Below are positions 57,412 to 64,000 of a DNA stretch of 64,000 nt, piece by piece. Position 1 is the first letter of the stretch, and each line of letters opens with the position of its first letter. Location: assembly GCF_000821185.2 (NCBI RefSeq), contig NZ_CP050855.1, forward strand, positions 3,162,001-3,226,000. The letters are read 5' to 3'. The DNA comes from Serratia symbiotica (GTDB lineage Bacteria > Pseudomonadota > Gammaproteobacteria > Enterobacterales > Enterobacteriaceae). Below the pieces are notes generated by a model. The model worked only from the letters and a program-made list of their open reading frames with translations, was not told the origin of the DNA and made no database searches. The position numbers and the translations under genes are program-made.

Positions 57412-57759
57412 TGTGCTGGTATCTCCGGCAATAAAACCAACATCGTAGAAAATAACCCGATGTCACCGATTTGTCACCTGTTAAGGGGGGAATTTTCCCT
57501 TAGAACAGGATCAAGGTAGGGTATTATAACGATATCGTAGCAATTAGCAGCTGAATACTGATCTTAGCAGCGAAGATATTTAAAACCTAATTAGTCAGTC
57601 CAGATAATCATTGTGGGAATGTGAAGGGGAACACAGAGAAAAGTTCTCGCCTACGGCACGCGTCAATAACGCGCGCCGAGCTGAGCAGGTTTTCATCGGC
57701 CACAGGGTGACATCACGGGAACCGATAAATCGCTTAGAACCGTTGCTAGCATCTCATGC
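57412..57759. other. Intergenic region upstream of aroQ
   Basis: 348 bases. A TATAAT (minus strand) at 57523-57528 may be part of the aroQ promoter, but no matching -35 was assigned. The part 57600-57760 has a more coding-like composition and may hold decayed msrP/msrQ sequence, which lies here in relatives. I could not recognise any residues of those proteins, so this remains open. Confidence 0.35.
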
Positions 57760-58048
57760 ACGTCAGCGGATCTTCACCAGCGTGCGATCGGTGGCCTTAT
57801 AGTCATTGCCCAGCTGTGCCGCAGTGGTAGCCGGCACTTCTTCCAGGGATATTTCGTCGGTGGCCTGCTGATAGAAGCTGTCTGGCAGGGTGATAGCTAG
57901 TCGCTCCCAAGTGGTTTGACGGCAGCGCTGCGGCGTATATGCTGAATTTATCCCCTGTAGGCGCACGTTGCGCAGGATAAACGGCATCACGGGGGTGAGC
58001 AGTTGGTAGCCGCCGGCCAGCCCGCAGGCGGCAACAGTGCTCGCATGT
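57760..58048 (-). pseudogene. acuI: acuI/yhdH C-terminal remnant (acrylyl-CoA reductase-type oxidoreductase)
   Basis: The minus strand reads STVAACGLAGGYQLLTPVMP, FILRNVRLQGINSAYTPQ, ITLPDSFYQQATDEISLEEV and DRTLVKIR to the stop. This is the last quarter of the MDR-family quinone-oxidoreductase-like AcuI (YhdH). The N-terminal catalytic domain and nucleotide-binding site are gone upstream of 58048. Position between aroQ and csrD agrees with E. coli synteny. Confidence 0.88.
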
Positions 58049-58125
58049 CACTTTTCATCTCTTTACATTTTTCTAAAACTATAAAGTGGTTGAATTAGAT
58101 TTATTTGACTATTTGCATAATAAGA

Positions 58126-58221
58126 ACCTATCCCATTAGGCTATTTTATTTGCCATTTTGGCCCTGGACAGTGTTTATAATCCTCACGTACTTCATGAAC
58201 GCCTACTGGGATAGGCTCTGA
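58126..58221. repeat. Intergenic inverted-arm repeat (family CTATCCCA-TAGGC)
   Basis: Begins AACCTATCCCATTAGGC and ends GCCTACTGGGATAGGCTC, so the two arms are near-perfect inverted repeats about 60 bases apart. Homologous in inverse orientation to 35344-35454. It lies where acuI and csrD have lost their adjoining ends. Confidence 0.75.
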
Positions 58222-58416
58222 GCATAAGCAACCTGGAGCCTGATTGGGGAAAAATGATGCTTTCAGGTCTTCTTTATCGGGGCCTTTACCTAACCTGAGA
58301 TAAAAGTCAGTTTAAATTAAATATCAAGGCATTAAGTTACATTTATTGAGCAGGATTGGCACCTTTATTTATCAACGGGCGAATACTCATTTAATCATAG
58401 CGGATGAGGCACAGGG
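58222..58416. other. Non-coding remnant before csrD
   Basis: No gene is seen. With the repeat and the preceding AT-rich stretch it fills the gap between the acuI and csrD remnants. Confidence 0.4.
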
Positions 58417-59017
58417 ATGCGATTTACCACCAAACTCTCAGTATTGATCACTTTGTTGCTCGGGTTGGCGATGTTTTTGATGCTACTGGCGTGCTGCTAC
58501 CGTTTCTTTTACGTCACCCAAGATCGGGTTAGAACGTCGCTTTGATTCGCTGGTGATCCGCGCCTTCGCACGCAGGATGTCAAAACTGGCTTGAATAACC
58601 GGTTGTTCTTCGATAACCAACGGATCACCCAGTTGGAAGAAAAGGGTTCGCACGGCATCGTAATGAAGGTGCGCCTGCGCGATACCCTGTTACAGCGTGC
58701 AAAAAGTCATCGGTGGCGGATTATGATTGAACTTGAAGAAGCAGATGTCTGTCAACATATTGACCGTTTGCGCCCAGTGCTGAGATTGCTGTCAGCGCTG
58801 GGCTGTCGTTTTGCCGTTTCCCAAGCGGGATGAGGATCAGTTGTTTGTACAAAGCCTGATCTGCACCCAAGTTTTCGCCATCAGCGTGCGCACGTGCAAC
58901 GAATGGCAAACGCTGAAAGATCGTGGGTTCTGCGGCGGGCAGGGAAACTTTTTCACACCACCACAGCCGATAGATGTTGGGTGTAAAAAATATTCACGAT
59001 TATCGTGTTTAACCTGA
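58417..59017 (+). pseudogene. csrD: csrD remnant
   Basis: A short collage of CsrD pieces in order. The N-terminal membrane part is MRFTTKLSVLITLLLGLAMF. DVKTGLNNRLFFDNQRITQL then SHGIVMKVRL is the degenerate GGDEF region. RWRIMIELEEADVCQHIDRL with LSALGCRFAVSQAG is the EAL-like domain. DEDQLFVQSLICTQVFAI, EWQTLKDRGFCGGQGNFF and VGCKKYS complete the end. Large deletions, stops and frame changes leave about 600 of the expected 1900 bases. CsrD normally targets CsrB and CsrC RNAs for RNase E decay. Confidence 0.93.
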
Positions 59018-59188
59018 ATGCCGGGCAAAAATTGACGTAGAATGAGCGCCAATTCATCTGAGCTATTTTAATCGTCAACGGCCTGCGACAATGATGTCTA
59101 ATTGAGATAGGCTATTTATCAGCCTTTTTCTGGCCGAACGTAGGTCGGCGCTTACCACTGGCGACAATTAGGAAGTATGTTAGATTTT
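59018..59188 (+). other. Region between csrD remnant and repeat, with a terminator-like hairpin
   Basis: AGGCTATTTATCAGCCTTTTT at about 59105-59126 looks like a weak terminator for csrD. Nothing else is recognised. Confidence 0.45.
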
Positions 59189-59375
59189 ATACCCTAAATA
59201 ATTCGAGTTGCTGGAAGGTGGCAATGTAGCGACAAATCGGTCGGGAACTGATTTGAACAGCGCTTGCTCTGGGCTGCGGGCTGAACTTCGGGGATGAGGT
59301 TCATTGATCCCCAGTCAGTGACTGGGGTGAGCGAGGGAAGCTAACGCACAGGCAACTTGAAGTATGACGGGTATA
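59189..59375. repeat. Long palindromic repeat, copy B (csrD-mreB)
   Basis: About 187 bases, TATACCCTAAATAATTCGAG to CTTGAAGTATGACGGGTATA, with terminal inverted repeats. Same family as 48823-49020. Relative to copy A it lacks a short block in the loop (GGCGCTGACACCC). Confidence 0.8.
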
Positions 59376-60638
<1,263 letters not shown>

Positions 60639-60731
60639 CCTGCCCTGTGAGGAGGGATCGTATCGGATGATTGTGCACCGCGAGAATTGGGTACGATTTC
60701 TCTTTCTGTTGTCGAGGAACTCGCATAATTT

Positions 60732-61691
60732 ATGAAGCCAATTTTCAGCAGAGGGACTTCCCTACAATTACGGCTCTTTTTGGCGGTGATTGTAGCCATT
60801 AGCCTGATCGTTGCTGACAGACGGCTCGATGCATTCGTGCAGATACGCAACTACATGGACACCGCCGTCAGTCCTTTCTATTTTCTCGCCAATGGGCCGC
60901 GCAAAGCTTTAGACAGCCTGTCAGAAACGCTGGCCACCCGCCAACAATTAAAACTGGAAAACCGCGCTCTGCGCCAGGAACTGCTGCTGAAAAACAGCGA
61001 CCTTCTTCTTCTTGACCAATTTAAGCAGGAGAATACCCGATTGCGCGAGCTGTTGGGGTCGCCGTTGCGCCAGGACGAGCACATGATGGTCACCCAGGTG
61101 ATCTCCACCAGTGCTGATCCGTACAGCGATCAGGTGGTGATCGACAAGGGATCGGACAACGGCGTATATGAAGGCCAGCCGGTGATCAGCGACAAGGGGG
61201 TGGTTGGTCAAGTGGTGGCGGTGGCCAAGGTTACCAGCCGCGTGCTGCTGATTTGCGACGTTGCACACGCGCTGCCAATCCAAGTGCTGCGCAACGATAT
61301 ACGGGTGATAGCCGCAGGTAGCGGCTGCGCCGACGATTTACAATTGGAACATTTGCCGAGCAGTGCCGATGTCCGGGTGGGTGATGTTCTGGTCACCTCT
61401 GGTCTGGGTGGCCGCTTCCCGGAAGGTTATCCGGTGGCGGTGGTTTCGTCCGTCAAGGTGGATAACCAGCGCGCCTATACTGTGATTCAGGCTCGGCCCA
61501 CCGCTGGGCTACAACGCCTGCGTTACCTGCTGCTGCTGTGGGGTACAGATCGCAACGGCGATATGCCGCTGCCGCCGGGCGAAGTACACCGGGTGGCTAA
61601 TGAGCGCTTAATGCAGATGATGCCGCAGGTGCTGCCGCCAGTTGAAGCTGTTGGGCCACCATCACCGCTGCTGGCCGCAGGAACCCACTAA
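60732..61691 (+). CDS. mreC: Rod-shape determining protein MreC
   Basis: 319 residues. One N-terminal membrane helix ([19 protein letters not shown]) is followed by a coiled coil ([20 protein letters not shown]). The periplasmic beta domain contains [20 protein letters not shown] and [20 protein letters not shown]. The C-terminal tail is shorter than in E. coli (367 residues), a variable part of the family. It bridges MreB and the periplasmic wall synthases. The stop overlaps the mreD start. Confidence 0.95.
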   Translation: MKPIFSRGTSLQLRLFLAVIVAISLIVADRRLDAFVQIRNYMDTAVSPFYFLANGPRKALDSLSETLATRQQLKLENRALRQELLLKNSDLLLLDQFKQENTRLRELLGSPLRQDEHMMVTQVISTSADPYSDQVVIDKGSDNGVYEGQPVISDKGVVGQVVAVAKVTSRVLLICDVAHALPIQVLRNDIRVIAAGSGCADDLQLEHLPSSADVRVGDVLVTSGLGGRFPEGYPVAVVSSVKVDNQRAYTVIQARPTAGLQRLRYLLLLWGTDRNGDMPLPPGEVHRVANERLMQMMPQVLPPVEAVGPPSPLLAAGTH

Positions 61692-62179
61692 TGAATAGCT
61701 ACTGCATCCACGGGCGTTGGATCATCTGGTTGTCATTCTTGGTGGCGTTAGTGTTGCAAGTCATGCCGTGGCCGGAACAAATCTATATGTTTCGCCCGTC
61801 CTGGCTGGAGTTGGTGCTGATTTACTGGGTGATGGCGTTGCCGCACCGGGTCAATGTCGGCACCGGCTTTCTGCTCGGACTGATTATCGATCTGATCCTC
61901 GGCTCCACGCTTGGCGTACGTGCGTTGGCGCTGGGTATCATCGCCTATCTGGTGGCATTCAAATGTCAGCTTTTCCGCAACATAGCGCTGTGGCAACAAG
62001 CATTGATCGTGGTGTTGCTGTCACTGGTGATGGATGTAGTGGTGTTATGGGCAGAATTTTTAGTGATCAACCTCTCTTTCCGCCCAGAGGTGTTCTGGAA
62101 CAGTGTGGTAAACGGCATTCTGTGGCCATGGTTATTCCTACTGATGCGCAAAATTCGCCGTCAGTTCGCGGTACAGTAA
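61691..62179 (+). CDS. mreD: Rod-shape determining protein MreD
   Basis: 162 residues with about five hydrophobic segments. It starts [20 protein letters not shown] and contains [20 protein letters not shown] and [19 protein letters not shown], family landmarks. The ATG overlaps the TAA of mreC (TAATG). Inner membrane partner of MreC. Confidence 0.95.
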   Translation: MNSYCIHGRWIIWLSFLVALVLQVMPWPEQIYMFRPSWLELVLIYWVMALPHRVNVGTGFLLGLIIDLILGSTLGVRALALGIIAYLVAFKCQLFRNIALWQQALIVVLLSLVMDVVVLWAEFLVINLSFRPEVFWNSVVNGILWPWLFLLMRKIRRQFAVQ

Positions 62180-62189
62180 GGGTATATCA

Positions 62190-62774
62190 ATGATTGCGCT
62201 TTATTTGGCTTCCGGCTCTCCACGCCGACACGAATTACTGACGCTGCTGGGTGTGCCGTTTGACATTTTGCTGACGCATACTACAGAGCAGCGTCAGGAA
62301 GGTGAAGCCGCCGCCGCCTACGTGTGTCGCCTGGCGCAGGATAAGGCCAAAGCGGGCGTGATGCTGGCACCGCAGGATCTTCCGGTGCTGGGGGCGGATA
62401 CCCTAGTGGTGCTCAACGGGTGGGTACTAGAGAAACCGCAGGATGAAACGCATGCCGCGAAAATGCTGGCGGCGCTGTCGGGTAAACAGCATCAGGTAAT
62501 GACGGCGGTGGCTATCGCCGATCGCCATAAAGTGCTGTGCCAACGGGTGGTGACCGACGTAACATTCCGCAATCTGTCGCCGCGAGACATACGCGACTAT
62601 ATTGCAACAGGTGAGCCTATGGATAAAGCGGGAGCCTACGGAATTCAAGGAAAAGGCGGTTGTTTCGTCAGAACGATAACCGGGAGTTATCACGCTGTGA
62701 TGGGTCTGCCGCTGGTTGAAACCCATGAGCTACTCAGTAATTTTGTCGCATTAGGTGATGTGAGAGCCAATTGA
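62190..62774 (+). CDS. yhdE: Maf-family nucleotide pyrophosphatase (YhdE type)
   Basis: 194 residues. The Maf signature [20 protein letters not shown] is at the N-terminus; [19 protein letters not shown] and [20 protein letters not shown] are the catalytic and substrate blocks. It hydrolyses dTTP, UTP and modified nucleotides and limits septum formation when overproduced. It begins 10 bases after mreD, as in E. coli. Confidence 0.95.
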   Translation: MIALYLASGSPRRHELLTLLGVPFDILLTHTTEQRQEGEAAAAYVCRLAQDKAKAGVMLAPQDLPVLGADTLVVLNGWVLEKPQDETHAAKMLAALSGKQHQVMTAVAIADRHKVLCQRVVTDVTFRNLSPRDIRDYIATGEPMDKAGAYGIQGKGGCFVRTITGSYHAVMGLPLVETHELLSNFVALGDVRAN

Positions 62775-62809
62775 TGGACGCGACTATCAATCGGCTCTGA
62801 GGAAAAGGC

Positions 62810-64000
62810 ATGACAACTGAGCTACTGGTTAATATCACACCGTCTGAAACACGGGTTGCCTATATCGATGACGGCATTCTGCAAGAGATCCATATTGAGC
62901 GCGGATCCAAACGCGGCATCGTCGGCAATATTTACAAAGGTCGCGTTAGCCGTGTCTTACCGGGGATGCAAGCGGCGTTCGTCGATATCGGTCTGGATAA
63001 GGCTGCCTTCCTGCACGCTTCCGATATCATGCCGCATACTGAATGCGTCGCCGGCGATGAGCAAAAGAATTTCCATGTGCGCGATATTGCTGAACTGGTG
63101 CGCCAGGGGCAGGATCTGGTGGTGCAGGTGGTGAAAGATCCGCTCGGCACTAAGGGCGCGCGCCTGACCACCGACATCACTCTGCCTTCGCGTTACCTGG
63201 TGTTTATGCCGGGGGCAGCACACGTTGGGGTATCGCAGCGCATTGACAGCGAAGCCGAGCGTGAACGCTTGAAGAACGCCGTTGCTGCTTACTGCGACGA
63301 ACTGGGTGGGTTTATTATTCGTACCGCAGCAGAGGGTATCGGCGAAGAAGAGCTAGCGCAGGATGCCGACTTCCTTAAGCGCCTGTGGGCCAAAGTGCTG
63401 GAGCGTAAAAAACGCCACCGAACCAAGTACAAGTTGTATGGCGAGCTGGCGCTGGCGCAGCGTATTTTGCGCGATTTTGCTGGCGCAGCGCTAGAACGTA
63501 TCCGCGTTGATTCACGGCTGACGTACGATCTGCTAGTGGAATTTACCGATGAATACATCCCGGATATCACCAGTAAGCTGGAGCTGTACACTGGCAACCC
63601 GCCGATCTTTGACCTGTACGACGTGGAAAACGAGATCCAGCGGGCGCTTGAGCGCAAGGTAGCGCTAAAATCGGGTGGCTACCTAATCATCGATCAAACC
63701 GAAGCGATGACCACCGTCGACATCAACACTGGCGCTTTCGTCGGTCACCGCAATCTCGACGAGACCATATTCAACACCAATATCGAGGCCACTCAAGCCA
63801 TCGCCCGTCAACTACGCTTGCGCAATTTAGGCGGCATTATCATCATTGATTTTATCGATATGCATAATGAAGAACATCGCCGCCGGGTGCTGCATTCGCT
63901 GGAGCAGGCGTTGAATAAAGATCGGGTAAAAACCACGGTCAACGGTTTCTCTCAGCTAGGCTTAGTTGAAATGACGCGCAAACGGACGCGTGAAAGCATT
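62810..64000 (+). CDS. rng: Ribonuclease G (3' end outside window)
   Basis: The frame from the ATG at 62810 (MTTELLVNITPSETRVAYID), with GAGGAAAAGG before it, stays open to the window end, giving 397 of about 489 residues. The S1 region contains GIVGNIYKGRVSRVLPGMQA and GLDKAAFLHASDIMPHTECV. The DNase I-like catalytic domain contains MTTVDINTGAFVG and GGIIIIDFIDMHNEEHRRRV with the two metal-binding Asp residues. It processes the 5' end of 16S rRNA and degrades some mRNAs. Last gene of the mre-maf-rng cluster here. Confidence 0.97.
   Translation, partial: MTTELLVNITPSETRVAYIDDGILQEIHIERGSKRGIVGNIYKGRVSRVLPGMQAAFVDIGLDKAAFLHASDIMPHTECVAGDEQKNFHVRDIAELVRQGQDLVVQVVKDPLGTKGARLTTDITLPSRYLVFMPGAAHVGVSQRIDSEAERERLKNAVAAYCDELGGFIIRTAAEGIGEEELAQDADFLKRLWAKVLERKKRHRTKYKLYGELALAQRILRDFAGAALERIRVDSRLTYDLLVEFTDEYIPDITSKLELYTGNPPIFDLYDVENEIQRALERKVALKSGGYLIIDQTEAMTTVDINTGAFVGHRNLDETIFNTNIEATQAIARQLRLRNLGGIIIIDFIDMHNEEHRRRVLHSLEQALNKDRVKTTVNGFSQLGLVEMTRKRTRESI

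Noticed and set aside
57611..57802. A 63-codon frame upstream of aroQ, considered as an msrP/msrQ remnant
   Set aside because: No residues of either protein could be recognised; kept only as an open note.

Overview
The window is a stretch of a gammaproteobacterial (Enterobacterales) chromosome. Gene content and order match the E. coli bipA-glnA-polA, rrn-rbs, oriC-atp-glm and accBC-mreBCD regions. Protein details, repeats and the amount of gene decay point to a Serratia-like member of the Yersiniaceae in an early phase of genome reduction. A host-associated lineage such as the aphid symbiont Serratia symbiotica would fit; this is an inference, since no database search was possible. Housekeeping genes are intact. 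Many dispensable genes are broken or reduced to fragments (yihX, yihD, yieP, rbsD, ravA, acuI, csrD), and insertion-sequence and group II intron debris is common.

Layout. 1-3165: minus-strand operon for lipid-linked sugar transfer (GT2 synthase, methyltransferase, flippase-like protein, start of a large membrane protein). 3421-10513: yihX remnant, bipA, and the nitrogen-regulated glnA-glnL-glnG genes with NtrC sites and a sigma-54 promoter, then the small gene yshB. 10520-11605: nest of IS3, group II intron and IS1 remnants. 11643-21375: hemN, yihI, a csrC terminator remnant, engB, Spot 42 RNA, polA, dsbA, srkA, yihD remnant, mobAB. 21408-26940: complete rRNA operon on the minus strand (16S, tRNA-Glu, 23S, 5S) with P1/P2 promoters. 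27048-35300: yieP remnant, hsrA, the ribose operon with its regulator and a broken rbsD, a group II intron tail and a ravA remnant. 35570-39600: asnC, mioC, oriC, mnmG, rsmG. 40115-47233: atpIBEFHAGDC. 47455-51000: glmU, glmS.

51001-55110 is the accessory segment. It holds pieces of IS66, IS3, IS481-like and IS256 elements, an MFS fragment, and an AT-rich gene for a YopJ-family effector acetyltransferase. The catalytic His/Glu/Cys triad of that effector is visible. Its N-terminal secretion region lies in another frame, separated by an A7 run that forms a perfect A AAA AAA slippery heptamer directly before a stop codon. This segment joins glmS to accC, genes that are far apart in E. coli, so it also marks a rearrangement breakpoint.

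55116-64000: accC, accB, aroQ, acuI and csrD remnants, then mreBCD, maf and the start of rng. Two families of intergenic palindromic repeats occur, and one copy supplies the last codons and stop of glmU. The preserved functions cover replication initiation, translation, ATP synthesis, nitrogen assimilation, cell-wall precursor supply and cell shape. The losses hit regulatory and stress functions such as csrD, ravA, asnA and possibly csrC.
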